Assembly: GCA_900319525.1 (NCBI GenBank)
Contig: ONOU01000003.1
Location: 1 to 64,000, forward strand
DNA from: an uncultured Prevotellaceae bacterium
GTDB taxonomy: Bacteria; Bacteroidota; Bacteroidia; Bacteroidales; Muribaculaceae
Direction of reading: 5' to 3'
Length of the DNA: 64,000 nt
The notes under the pieces are model-generated. The model saw only the letters and a program-made list of their open reading frames with translations, was not told the DNA's origin and did no database searches. Positions 29,694 through 38,278 of this stretch are shown in pieces. A program made the translations under genes and the position numbers. Each line of letters opens with the position of its first letter. The stretch's first letter is position 1.

Positions 29694-29999
29694 TTATCGG
29701 AATTCGTATTTAAATACTTTTCTGGGCCAACTGCTATATCGTTCCCAATTCATATTCAGATTTTTGACCTTGATAGGTTTTGTCAGGGGCGTTACCTTTG
29801 TATCGTGGACGGTGAATTGAGCGTTTAACAATTCGTTAACAGTTCCGCACAACCTTTGTGATATCACTACAACGACAGCAAGTGCTGGAACACAATGAAT
29901 TAGCAAAACAGGGCCCAAAAGGCTCATTTTGCTTTTCATCGTGGTGGATGATTGTATAGAGGGAGTTGTTGTGTATTGCGAGCCTGTGGCTCGTAACAT
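29694..29999 (-). CDS. Possible small membrane protein, unrecognised
   Basis: An open frame of 101 codons. A start at 29939 (81 residues) gives a plausible membrane segment, MSLLGPVLLIHCVPALAVVV, followed by a basic aromatic tail (NMNWERYSSWPRKVFKYEFR). It lies 17 nt downstream of the TonB receptor on the same strand, so it could be co-transcribed. I recognise no family, and it overlaps an antiparallel promoter-like box (29793). The rest of 29627-30016 shows nothing else coding. Confidence 0.35.
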   Translation of the reverse strand: MLRATGSQYTTTPSIQSSTTMKSKMSLLGPVLLIHCVPALAVVVVISQRLCGTVNELLNAQFTVHDTKVTPLTKPIKVKNLNMNWERYSSWPRKVFKYEFR

Positions 30000-30016
30000 G
30001 GTTTGTCCAATAATGG

Positions 30017-32398
30017 CTAGAACGAGGCCGAGAGGCGGACGTTGAGTTGGCGGCGGGTGAGGTAGTTGGGGACGGCGTACTGGATGTCGTTGACGTCGGT
30101 GACCCAGTAGTAGCTGCTCACGTTGCTGATGTCCATCAAGTTGAACACGTCCAGGCCGAGCCAGATTTCCTTGAAGTGGCTGAACAAGCCGCTCGTGGGA
30201 CGGCTGTCCTTGCCCACGAGTTCGTAGCTCAGGCCGACGTCAACGCGCTTGTAGGCGGGCTGGCGCACGTAGGAGTCGGCTCGCGTCAGGTGGGGTGCCG
30301 TGGTGGGCAGACCGTCGCTGATGACGCCCTTGAGGCTGAACTTGAGGCGCGGGATGTTGGGGAAATAGTCGGTGAAGAACAAGGCGATGCTGTAGCGCTG
30401 GTCGGTGGGGCGGGGCACCTTCACGCCGTTGAGGTCCTCCTGGGTCTTCATCAGTGAGAGGCTCAGCCAGGAGTCGGTTCCCTCGACAAACTGGCCAAAG
30501 AGTTTCATGTCCACACCGGCAATGTAGCCCTTGGACGAGTTGACGCCGCTATAGACGAGCTTGAGGTTGTCGATTTCATAGGGGATGAGGTTGCTGAGGT
30601 TCTTGTAGTAGGCCTCGGCCGTCAACTTGAAGGGGCGGTCCAGCGCGCGGAAGGTGTAGTCACTGCCCAGAATCACCTGGATGCTGCGTTGTGACTTGAT
30701 ATCCTTGTTCAGCAGGATGTTGCGGTTGCCCAGCGTGTCCATCACCTGCTGCCGGTATTCCTTGTAGAAGGGGGCTTGATAATAGACGCCGCCGGCAAGG
30801 CGCAGCGACAGGTTGCCGTTGCGCTCGGGCACGAAGCCCAGGCTCACGCGCGGTGAGATGAGGGTCTCGCCGTTGAAGTTCCAGTGCGACAGGCGCACGC
30901 CAGCGTTGAGCGACCAGAAACCGGCGCTGCTGGTAAAGCGCCACGTGTCCATCAGCCAGCCAGCGATGCGGGTGGTGTTGAGGTCATTGCTCGATATCTC
31001 GGTGAAGATGACGTTGACCTGATCGGGGATGTGGGGAAGGGAATAGCCTGCACTGTCGCGCCATTGCCACTGGCGGGAGCGGTCATAGATGTCCTCCTTG
31101 CGCATCGACAGGCCGTAGGAGATGCTGTTGTTGTTGATGCCGACGTTGCCGCGCAGGGTAAGGTCCAGCACGTTCATCTTCAAGCGCGTGCGCTCGTGCT
31201 CGTGGTATTTGCCAACGCCCAGCTCCTGGCCGGCCTGGTCGAGCCAGTACTCGCCGTGGATGTCATAGGCCACGAGCTCGTCGGTGCGGTACCCCGAGGC
31301 TTGAAGCGTAAGGTCGGTGCCCTTGTCGTTGAACTTGTAGGTGACGGCACCGGCGCCAAAGTAGGTCTGGAACTTGTCCTTCTCGTAGCCGTCGAAATAG
31401 ACAGTGAACGACTTCACGTCCTCACTGGTGCCGAAGCTTGTCTCGCGGTTGACGGGTGTGAAGCGGTAATCGTTGATGCTGACGTTGCCCAGCAGGGCAA
31501 TGCGCAGCTTGTCGGTCGGCTTGAAGACGAGGCTCGTCTGGTAATCAAAGTACTGTGGGTCATACTCGCCCTTGCTCTCGAGCGAGCCCATGAGCGACGA
31601 GTTGCGCTTGTAGCGGATGCCGTGCATCTGCGAGTAGTGGCGCGTGCTGTGACCCAGCATCAGGCTGCCGCCCTGCAGGCTGGCGGCCAGCGCGCCCTCA
31701 AAGGCCTCGGGCTCGCGGTAGGTGATGTCGAGCACCGACGACATGCGGTCGCCATAGGCGGCGCTGAAACCGCCGGTCGAGAATTCGACCTTGCGCACCA
31801 TGTCGGGGTTGATGATACTCATGCCCTCCTGCTGGCCCGAGCTGATGAGCTGCGGACGATAGACCTCGATGCCGTTGATATAGACGCTGTTCTCGTCGTA
31901 GGAGCCGCCGCGCACCATGTACTGGGACGACATCTCATTCTTGGAGCTCACACCGGCCATCGTGGTCAAGACGGCCTCGACGCTGCCGCCCGAGGCGTCA
32001 GGAGTGCGCCGCAGCATGTCCACGTCGATGCCCTGCATCGTGGTGGTCTGTTTCTTGTATTCGGTGATTTCGACTTCGCCCAGTTCGAGCGTTTTCTCAT
32101 ACAGCTTGGGGTTGATGGTGACTGTGCCCTCGGGCTTGATGAGCTGGCGGGTCACGGTGGAGTAGCCCAAGCACGAGAATTCCACCATCACGGTGTCGGC
32201 CTTGGGGACCGTCATCTCATACATGCCCTTGGTGTCGGTATTGGTGCCCACAGCAGTGCCCAGCAGGCGCACCGTGGCAAACTCGATAGGCTCGCCGGCG
32301 GCATCGACCACCTTACCGGTAATCTTGACTTGTGAGAATGCGACTGTGGCGCACAGCAGGCACGTCAGCAACGTCAATATGCGGAAATGGAATTTCAT
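30017..32398 (-). CDS. TonB-dependent outer-membrane receptor with N-terminal CarboxypepD-like domain
   Basis: 793 residues with a signal peptide (LTLLTCLLCATVAFSQ). Residues ~23-105 form a CarboxypepD_reg-like beta-sandwich (KITGKVVDAAGEPIEFATVR). Residues ~120-230 form the plug (GSVEAVLTTMAGVSSKNEMS, YMVRGGSYDENSVYINGIEV), then a beta-barrel ending in RRQLNVRLSASF with a C-terminal Phe. It imports a ligand using TonB energy. No SusD partner is present and at under 800 residues it is smaller than SusC proteins, so a metal chelate or small-molecule role is more likely than glycan import (inference). It follows the DUF4292 lipoprotein by 74 nt. Confidence 0.9.
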   Translation of the reverse strand: MKFHFRILTLLTCLLCATVAFSQVKITGKVVDAAGEPIEFATVRLLGTAVGTNTDTKGMYEMTVPKADTVMVEFSCLGYSTVTRQLIKPEGTVTINPKLYEKTLELGEVEITEYKKQTTTMQGIDVDMLRRTPDASGGSVEAVLTTMAGVSSKNEMSSQYMVRGGSYDENSVYINGIEVYRPQLISSGQQEGMSIINPDMVRKVEFSTGGFSAAYGDRMSSVLDITYREPEAFEGALAASLQGGSLMLGHSTRHYSQMHGIRYKRNSSLMGSLESKGEYDPQYFDYQTSLVFKPTDKLRIALLGNVSINDYRFTPVNRETSFGTSEDVKSFTVYFDGYEKDKFQTYFGAGAVTYKFNDKGTDLTLQASGYRTDELVAYDIHGEYWLDQAGQELGVGKYHEHERTRLKMNVLDLTLRGNVGINNNSISYGLSMRKEDIYDRSRQWQWRDSAGYSLPHIPDQVNVIFTEISSNDLNTTRIAGWLMDTWRFTSSAGFWSLNAGVRLSHWNFNGETLISPRVSLGFVPERNGNLSLRLAGGVYYQAPFYKEYRQQVMDTLGNRNILLNKDIKSQRSIQVILGSDYTFRALDRPFKLTAEAYYKNLSNLIPYEIDNLKLVYSGVNSSKGYIAGVDMKLFGQFVEGTDSWLSLSLMKTQEDLNGVKVPRPTDQRYSIALFFTDYFPNIPRLKFSLKGVISDGLPTTAPHLTRADSYVRQPAYKRVDVGLSYELVGKDSRPTSGLFSHFKEIWLGLDVFNLMDISNVSSYYWVTDVNDIQYAVPNYLTRRQLNVRLSASF

Positions 32399-32472
32399 TG
32401 GCGGTTTGATGTTATATTTCTAATAACATAACGCACTAAAGGGTGATTTATTGCGGCATCGGCCGGTGCGGC

Positions 32473-33309
32473 TCAGTTGGAGAAGAGCGAGAACAGGTCG
32501 CGGGCGCTCATGCGGCTGTAGCCGTTGGGCAGGCTGCGATCAATCTTCACGTTGCTGTTCCAGTCGATGTTCTTGTAAGAGAGCGACAGCGACACCTTCT
32601 TGTTCTCGATGGTGGCGACGGCATTGAGGCCGTGGGCGATGTTGCCGGCCTGGGTCGAGCGCACATCGCTGTAGTTGACCACATAATCGGGTGCCGCGAT
32701 AGAGCCTTCGGGGCTAATGGAGAGCAGATTGATGTGTCTTGATTTGTTAAACGCGAAGGCGTATCCGTAGCCCTTAAATGCCTCATTGGCTTTCACGTAG
32801 ATGTCCTTGCCACTATCAATGGCAGTAACCAGATTCTTTAGTGATTCATCGAGCGTCCCCTTGCCGATGACGAAGGGCCGTCCCAGGAAGATGTCCTGCA
32901 CATCGCTCACCGTGACGGGGATGCCCGATGTGAGCAAGGAAACCTTCTCGGCAATGTAGCGCTTGTGCACCTTGTCCACGGCATATAGGCTGTCTGCCGT
33001 GATGAGTAGGCGGCCCACTTCGATGCCCAGCATGGGCCGAAGCGAGATGTAGATGGCCTGGTCACGCACCAAGCGCACCTGAATGGCCGATGAAAAACTG
33101 CTGCCGGCACTCAGCTTGATGTTGCCGCCAGTCTGCATCGTCTGCCAGTCGCCCAGTGTGGCGATGATTGATTCCATGGCATCGGTTGTTGCCCTTGGTG
33201 TAGCGGGCGTCGTGGTTGTCGTGTCGGGCTCGGTGGCGGCTTTCTTGAATGTGCCACAGGCGCTCATCAAGGCCACCAGCATGATAAGTATAATGATATT
33301 ATTCTTCAT
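32473..33309 (-). CDS. DUF4292 family lipoprotein
   Basis: 278 residues. The signal MKNNIIILIMLVALMSAC ends in a lipobox Cys. The mature part, with IKLSAGSSFSSAIQVRLVRD, AIYISLRPMLGIEVGRLLIT and VKIDRSLPNGYSRM, matches the Bacteroidetes DUF4292 family, which I place near LolA/LolB-like folds (inference). The frame is open upstream to 33465, but ATG 33309 begins the signal peptide. It overlaps the end of the TPR gene by 11 nt, so translation is probably coupled. Confidence 0.85.
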   Translation of the reverse strand: MKNNIIILIMLVALMSACGTFKKAATEPDTTTTTPATPRATTDAMESIIATLGDWQTMQTGGNIKLSAGSSFSSAIQVRLVRDQAIYISLRPMLGIEVGRLLITADSLYAVDKVHKRYIAEKVSLLTSGIPVTVSDVQDIFLGRPFVIGKGTLDESLKNLVTAIDSGKDIYVKANEAFKGYGYAFAFNKSRHINLLSISPEGSIAAPDYVVNYSDVRSTQAGNIAHGLNAVATIENKKVSLSLSYKNIDWNSNVKIDRSLPNGYSRMSARDLFSLFSN

Positions 33310-35029
33310 AATAAGTTTTGTTTTTAACTTTGCGTTGCAGCAGTTCGTTGTCAGGGTCGGTTTCCAGGGCCTTGGTCCACTGTTCCACGGCCTGGTCTTT
33401 CTCGCCAGTGAACCACAGGACATCGCCATAATGTTCCAGCAGGTGCTTGTCCTCGTCGAGTTCAACGGCCTGCTTCATGTATAGCAGGGCTTTGTCATAA
33501 TCCTTCTTGGCGAAATAGACCCAAGCGTAGGTGTCGATGAAGTTGGCATTCTCGGGGTCATCTTTTACCGCAAGAGCTGCCATGCGCTCGGCGCGGTCCA
33601 GATCGATGCCTCGTTGAGCCAGATAGTAGGCATAGTTGTTGAGTGCGCCCGAGTTGACGGGGTCGAGCACCAGAGCCTTCTCGTAGCACTCGACGGCCTT
33701 GAGCGTGTCGTTCATCTCGCTATAGGTGTCGCCCATGCCCGTGATGATTTCCGAGCGTCGCTCCAGGTCGGTTGAGTCGGTGAGGACCAGCACCTTGTTG
33801 TAGGTGTCGATGGCTTTGCCGTATTCCTTCATCTGATGGTAACATCCCGCGACATAGCCCAGCAGGTCCAGGTTGTCAGGGTTGTATTCCAGCGCTTTCT
33901 CCGAGGCCTTGACGGCGTCGGTGTAGTTATCTTCCATCATGTTGAGGATAACCATGTTGCGCCACCCGTCGGCATCGGTGGGATTGACGTCCAGACTGTA
34001 ACTCAGCTGCTCAATTGCTCCCTTGACATCCTTGCAGGCATATAGGTACTCGCTGTACAGCTGGTGGATCTTGGCCTCATGGGGATGTTGCTCGATCAGT
34101 ACCGTGAATAGTTTGTTGATGCGCTGGGTTGTGTCTTCCTTAGCCAGTTGCTGGCGGATGTATCCCAGCAGCACGCCCAGTTTGGAGTCCACGTCGAGTT
34201 GCTCGGCAGTGAGGGCATTGTAAATCTGTTGTTCATAGCCCACGCTGTCGCCGGCCATGTTGTAGTACTCGGCACGTGTGAGGTAGATGTAGCCATTGCC
34301 TGGAGCATATTCTTGGGCACGATCCAGGTAGTAGAAGGCGCTGTCGCTCATGCCATAGTGCTGGAACAGGCCGCTCATGGCGATGTTGTAGGAATCGTTC
34401 TGGGGAGCTGTGGCAAGCAGACCCCGCATCTCGCGCAGGGCGCTGGCACTGTCGTTCATGGCCATGTAGTTCTCGATCTTGCTTGACGTGATCTGGATAG
34501 CCTGGCCAAAGATGGCCGCGATGCTGTCATAGGTGGCGTTACTCTTGGCATAGTCGCCCGAGCGGGCATAGGCCTCGGCCAGACGTGCCTGCAATTCCAA
34601 TCGGTTAGGGTTATACTCGTTGAGCAGCTTGATGGCCCTTAAAGCCTCGTCAGGATGGCCAAGCTGCATGTTGGCATCGCTGTAGAAGGTGGTCTCGTAC
34701 AGGTCCTCGGGCTGAGCCTCGAAGTGCTCCTTCATCAGCGCGAGTCCCTCTTCACAGATGGCCTTGGTCGTATTGTTCATGCGCAACTTGCACATACCCA
34801 TATAGAAGGATATGGCGGTATTGTATGGATCAATCCCGTGGGCATAACTCAGCAGGTCATAGTAGGCGTCGAAATTGTCTTTCAATTTCTCATTCTCGGC
34901 CTGCAGGAATATGTATTCGGCCTTGCGCTGGTCGGCGAGGCTGACGTTACGCTTGTCAGTCTCCTTTTTTCCTGCCATGGCAGTCATCGCCAGCAGCAGG
35001 ATAGCCAATATCGCTAAATGTCGTTTCAT
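33299..35029 (-). CDS. Secreted TPR-repeat protein
   Basis: 576 residues with a signal peptide (HLAILAILLLAMTAMAG) and tandem tetratricopeptide repeats through most of the length, e.g. PDEALRAIKLLNEYNPNRLE, KASEKALEYNPDNLDLLGYV and LKAVECYEKALVLDPVNSGA. It is a periplasmic or surface scaffold. The gene set dut-TPR-DUF4292 recurs in Bacteroides as I remember it, suggesting a joint envelope role for the latter two. ATG 35029 is preferred over TTG 35032. dut ends 31 nt upstream. Confidence 0.9.
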   Translation of the reverse strand: MKRHLAILAILLLAMTAMAGKKETDKRNVSLADQRKAEYIFLQAENEKLKDNFDAYYDLLSYAHGIDPYNTAISFYMGMCKLRMNNTTKAICEEGLALMKEHFEAQPEDLYETTFYSDANMQLGHPDEALRAIKLLNEYNPNRLELQARLAEAYARSGDYAKSNATYDSIAAIFGQAIQITSSKIENYMAMNDSASALREMRGLLATAPQNDSYNIAMSGLFQHYGMSDSAFYYLDRAQEYAPGNGYIYLTRAEYYNMAGDSVGYEQQIYNALTAEQLDVDSKLGVLLGYIRQQLAKEDTTQRINKLFTVLIEQHPHEAKIHQLYSEYLYACKDVKGAIEQLSYSLDVNPTDADGWRNMVILNMMEDNYTDAVKASEKALEYNPDNLDLLGYVAGCYHQMKEYGKAIDTYNKVLVLTDSTDLERRSEIITGMGDTYSEMNDTLKAVECYEKALVLDPVNSGALNNYAYYLAQRGIDLDRAERMAALAVKDDPENANFIDTYAWVYFAKKDYDKALLYMKQAVELDEDKHLLEHYGDVLWFTGEKDQAVEQWTKALETDPDNELLQRKVKNKTYYEE

Positions 35030-35060
35030 CAACTATCAACTGTTAACTATAAATCATTAT

Positions 35061-35504
35061 CTATTTCGTTCCCGTGTGCCCAAAGCCGCCGGCGCCGCGC
35101 TCTGTCTCGTCGAGGTCATCCACGATGGTCCACTCGACGGTACTGTGGCGGGCAACCACCATCTGGCAGATGCGTTCACCATTCTCGATGGTCTGCGGCT
35201 CGTTGCTCAGGTTCACGAGGATGACGCCGATCTCGCCGCGGTAGTCGGCATCAATCGTGCCAGGCGTGTTCAGCACCGTGAGGCCACGCTTCAGGGCCAA
35301 GCCGCTGCGTGGCCTGATTTGGCACTCATAGCCCTCGGGCAGGGCGATATAGATACCCGTGTGTACCAGCGCACGCTCTAGCGGCTGCAGCGTCAACGGC
35401 TCCTCCAGCCACGCGCGCAGGTCCATGCCCGCGCTCATCGCTGTCCCATATTGCGGCACCTCATGCGGCCCGCGGTTCACTATTTTCACCTCAATCTTCT
35501 CCAT
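35061..35504 (-). CDS. dut: dUTP diphosphatase
   Basis: 147 residues; hydrolyses dUTP to dUMP, keeping uracil out of DNA and feeding dTMP synthesis. All five motifs are present: [35 protein letters not shown] (with the catalytic Asp), GERICQMVV, and the C-terminal [10 protein letters not shown] arm. ATG 35504 ([10 protein letters not shown]) is chosen because the upstream Met at 35525 falls in the -7 promoter box. Confidence 0.96.
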   Translation of the reverse strand: MEKIEVKIVNRGPHEVPQYGTAMSAGMDLRAWLEEPLTLQPLERALVHTGIYIALPEGYECQIRPRSGLALKRGLTVLNTPGTIDADYRGEIGVILVNLSNEPQTIENGERICQMVVARHSTVEWTIVDDLDETERGAGGFGHTGTK

Positions 35505-35524
35505 AAACGTGATGTTTTGCCCCA

Positions 35525-35532
35525 CAAAATTA
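35525..35532 (-). promoter_or_regulatory. -7 box for the dut operon
   Basis: CAAAATTA on + is TAATTTTG on the minus strand, an exact -7 box. Expected transcription start is ~35518, about 14 nt before the dut ATG. A -33 element is not convincing. The box overlaps the first codon of the longer open frame, which argues for the shorter start. Confidence 0.6.
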
Positions 35533-35721
35533 TAACAAAATTGATTATCAGAACTATGTTGTGTGTTATTTCTTTCACATGATTATCCATGAAATCCTCC
35601 TGCACGGTTCATAAATGCTTTAATGCCCAGGTGAGATTAGTGGGAGAACATGAAAACTGTCTAGTTCTTTGACAAATTATTCATTTTTTTGCAGAATAAT
35701 GTCGATTATTCTAGAAAATAT

Positions 35722-35752
35722 TTTGAAGGGTAGAGGATGTGACGTATTTTTG
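35722..35752 (+). promoter_or_regulatory. Promoter of the S41 peptidase gene
   Basis: TTTG at 35722-35725, a 19-bp spacer, and TATTTTTG at 35745-35752. Both elements are exact. The transcription start should be near 35759, giving a ~28-nt leader. Confidence 0.78.
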
Positions 35753-35786
35753 CTGCCGATAAAAACCTTATAAACTTGTAAAGAAA

Positions 35787-37010
35787 ATGGAAAGAATTAG
35801 ATTAGTCTCCTTGTTTTTACTAATGAGTTTGATAGCTATGGCCCAAATTCCTGAATTGTCCGTTGAACAGCATCTTGAGGACTATGACTATGCCGTGAAG
35901 TATCTCGAAGACAATTATGCCGGTTACCACAACAAAGTAGTGGACAGCACACGAGCCGATTATGAGTCCATGAAGTCACGCTTGCGCGTTCAAGTCCAGC
36001 AGGGCGAGCGCACCGGCTGGGATGCCGTGGCTCAATATACTGCGTGGTTCGAGGATCTGCACACCCGTTTGTGTTATAATGTAGGAGATGGTAAGGGTAA
36101 TACCAAGCCATATAATTCCAAGTATTGGACCCGTGAGCGTATCTATTACAGTGATTACATGCAAGAGTACCATCCCAAAGCGGTGGCCTGCAAGGTGACC
36201 GACAAAACTTTCTTGATCAGGTTCCCGTCGTGTTATGGCGATATAAGTTTGGAGTGGGTTGAGGGCTCTATCAAGACTTTTAGAGATTCTGGTTGCGAGA
36301 ATCTGGTGTTGGATATTCGTGGCAATGGTGGTGGCAGTGATACTTATTTTAACCCCTATTGGGAACTGCTCTATGACCATGAGGGATGCGTGCCGGGCGT
36401 TGAGTATCGCAATTCGACCGAGCACAGGAGCATGTTGTTGAAAGATTTACAGGATAGTGGAATGCCACAGGCTTTCACCAGTGGCATTCAGGCCATGTTC
36501 CCCATGATTGCTGGCATCGATTATATTCCACAAGGGCTAATCAGGTATGTCGTATCCCACTTGAATGATGCACAGAACTTGTCGATGCAGGACCTGATGG
36601 GTGTTTTAAGTAAACTGGCCCAGTCGGGGGATGAATTCTCAAAATTTACCCTGCACTTGGACCATGTGAGTGATGCCGTGCGCAAGGCCGCGCTCATCAT
36701 CGACAACGGCATCGCCAGCTCTGGTGAGATGATGGTCAAGACCATCAAGGCCACAAGTAGCCGCACTATGGTCTATGGCCGTGACAACACCTCTGGTTGC
36801 CTCGACTTCTCAAATTGCTATGAAGTGGAGATGCCCAACAGCCACCTCCGTTTCACGTGTCCCATGACCCGCACCATCGGTCTGCCCGAGACAGGTATTG
36901 ACGCCACAGGCATTGCCCCAGACGTGCGCATCCCGCTGCCGCTGCCAGCCCGCTTGACCGACAACATCGACGAGTGGACCATCTGGGTAGCAGAACAATT
37001 GGAAAAGTAA
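35787..37010 (+). CDS. Secreted S41-family (tail-specific protease-like) peptidase
   Basis: 407 residues with a signal peptide (LVSLFLLMSLIAMAQ). The S41 core is visible: NLVLDIRGNGGGSDTYFNPY, then the nucleophile segment IIDNGIASSGEMMVKTIKAT (Ser in ASSGE), and the late segment GIDATGIAPDVRIPL that closes the family fold. There is no PDZ domain between the N-terminal helical part and the core. It is probably a periplasmic serine peptidase; the substrate is unknown. It is monocistronic, ending before the inverted repeat at 37041. Confidence 0.85.
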   Translation: MERIRLVSLFLLMSLIAMAQIPELSVEQHLEDYDYAVKYLEDNYAGYHNKVVDSTRADYESMKSRLRVQVQQGERTGWDAVAQYTAWFEDLHTRLCYNVGDGKGNTKPYNSKYWTRERIYYSDYMQEYHPKAVACKVTDKTFLIRFPSCYGDISLEWVEGSIKTFRDSGCENLVLDIRGNGGGSDTYFNPYWELLYDHEGCVPGVEYRNSTEHRSMLLKDLQDSGMPQAFTSGIQAMFPMIAGIDYIPQGLIRYVVSHLNDAQNLSMQDLMGVLSKLAQSGDEFSKFTLHLDHVSDAVRKAALIIDNGIASSGEMMVKTIKATSSRTMVYGRDNTSGCLDFSNCYEVEMPNSHLRFTCPMTRTIGLPETGIDATGIAPDVRIPLPLPARLTDNIDEWTIWVAEQLEK

Positions 37011-37040
37011 AAAACGCGACAGCAATCAGACGCTTCGGCG

Positions 37041-37071
37041 TTATCATAAAGTGATTATCATTTTATGATAA
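37041..37071. repeat. Inverted repeat between the S41 and ATPase genes
   Basis: TTATCATAAA (37041-37050) pairs with TTTATGATAA (37062-37071) across 11 nt. It ends 6 nt before the -33 element of the next promoter. It could be a weak AT-rich terminator for the peptidase gene or an operator for the ATPase gene; the sequence does not decide. Confidence 0.5.
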
Positions 37072-37077
37072 TTATAA

Positions 37078-37109
37078 TTTGATAAATTGGATGGATTGTT
37101 GTACCTTTG
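37078..37109 (+). promoter_or_regulatory. Promoter of the ATPase-dgt unit
   Basis: TTTG at 37078-37081, a 20-bp spacer, TACCTTTG at 37102-37109: a perfect match. The transcription start is expected at ~37115, about 20 nt before ATG 37136. Confidence 0.8.
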
Positions 37110-37135
37110 CCGCGTAAACCCTATGCGAAGTGATT

Positions 37136-38266
37136 ATGAACAATCCATTTGTGACTAACGGATATGCTGGTGAACGGTACTTTTGTGACCGAATAGAGGA
37201 AACGCGGACGCTTATTGACCTGTTGACCAACGGCAATAACGTGGCGTTGATTTCGCCTCGCCGCTTAGGAAAAACCGACCTGATCCGTCATTGTTTTGCT
37301 CAGCCCGCCGTCAAGGACAGTTACTACACGTTCTTGATAGACATCTACGCGACATCATCACTGCAGGATTTTGTCAATGTCTTGGGGCGAAGTATTATCG
37401 ATGCGCTCAGACCCTTCGGCAAAAAAGTGTTGCAGCGTTTTATTGATGTTGTTACATCGTTGCGCCCTGACATATCATTTGATGTCTTTGGCCAGCCTTC
37501 ATTGGGCGTAAGCATGGGCTCGATAGACAAACCAGAGGCGTCACTTGACGAGATTTTCCGTTTTCTTGAAAATGCCGACCGTCCATGTCTGGTTGCCATC
37601 GACGAATTCCAGCAGATTGCATCCTACAATGATGGCGCCAATGTGGAAGCCATGCTGCGCACTTATATCCAGCGATGCCGCAATGCCAACTTCGTGTTTG
37701 CCGGTTCGCAGCGGCATGTGATGGATAACATGTTTACTTCACCTTCACGACCCTTTTACCAGTCGGTAACTTTGATGAATCTTAAGCCCCTGGAAGTGGA
37801 CGTATATCGTGATTTTGCCGTTGGTCTGTTCGACGAGGCTGGCAAGTTCCTTTTGCCCGAGGTCGTGGATCAGGTATATGGCGATTTCAACGGCGTTACA
37901 GCTTATATGCAGCGTTTGATGAATGTTTTGTTTATGCGCACACCGCATGGCGAAACCTGTACCACCCAGATGATTGATGGGGCTATCAGCTACACGCTGG
38001 ACATGGCGAGTGATACCTATGAGACTCTCCTTTGCCAGATACCCGAAAGGCAGCGCAATGTATTCATCGCCATTGCCATCGAGGGGGAGGTCGCAAATGT
38101 GACAAGCGGAGCGTTTATCCGCAAGTATCATTTGCCATCGGCAAGTTCGGTTAATTCGGCTGTCAAGGGTTTGCTTGCTAAGGATTTTATCACTCTGGGC
38201 AAGAATGGTTATCAGGCCTATGATAAATTGTTTGCCTTGTGGGTAAGACGATATATGAATATTTGA
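37136..38266 (+). CDS. ATPase_2-type (archaeal-like) P-loop ATPase
   Basis: 376 residues. Walker A is in NVALISPRRLGKTDLIRHCF, Walker B in RPCLVAIDEFQQIASYNDG, and the sensor region in NFVFAGSQRHVMDNMF. The C-terminal ~90 residues look like a winged helix (QRNVFIAIAIEGEVANVTSG, then SASSVNSAVKGLLAKDFITL). This is the layout of ATPase_2 (PF01637) proteins common in Bacteroidetes; their function is mostly unknown. The start is ATG 37136; a GTG at 37130 is in frame. It lies 12 nt before dgt. Confidence 0.85.
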   Translation: MNNPFVTNGYAGERYFCDRIEETRTLIDLLTNGNNVALISPRRLGKTDLIRHCFAQPAVKDSYYTFLIDIYATSSLQDFVNVLGRSIIDALRPFGKKVLQRFIDVVTSLRPDISFDVFGQPSLGVSMGSIDKPEASLDEIFRFLENADRPCLVAIDEFQQIASYNDGANVEAMLRTYIQRCRNANFVFAGSQRHVMDNMFTSPSRPFYQSVTLMNLKPLEVDVYRDFAVGLFDEAGKFLLPEVVDQVYGDFNGVTAYMQRLMNVLFMRTPHGETCTTQMIDGAISYTLDMASDTYETLLCQIPERQRNVFIAIAIEGEVANVTSGAFIRKYHLPSASSVNSAVKGLLAKDFITLGKNGYQAYDKLFALWVRRYMNI

Positions 38267-38278
38267 TTCTAGGATAAT

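Noticed and set aside
29793..29800. + strand promoter box TACCTTTG with CTTG 20 bp upstream
   Set aside because: No + strand gene follows; all genes to 35504 are on the minus strand. Kept only as a possible non-coding RNA start with little support.
30884..32335. A 483-codon + strand frame inside the TonB receptor gene
   Set aside because: It is the reverse of a receptor with clear signal, plug and barrel. The frame is rich in Val/Ala/Gly/His as expected for an antisense shadow.
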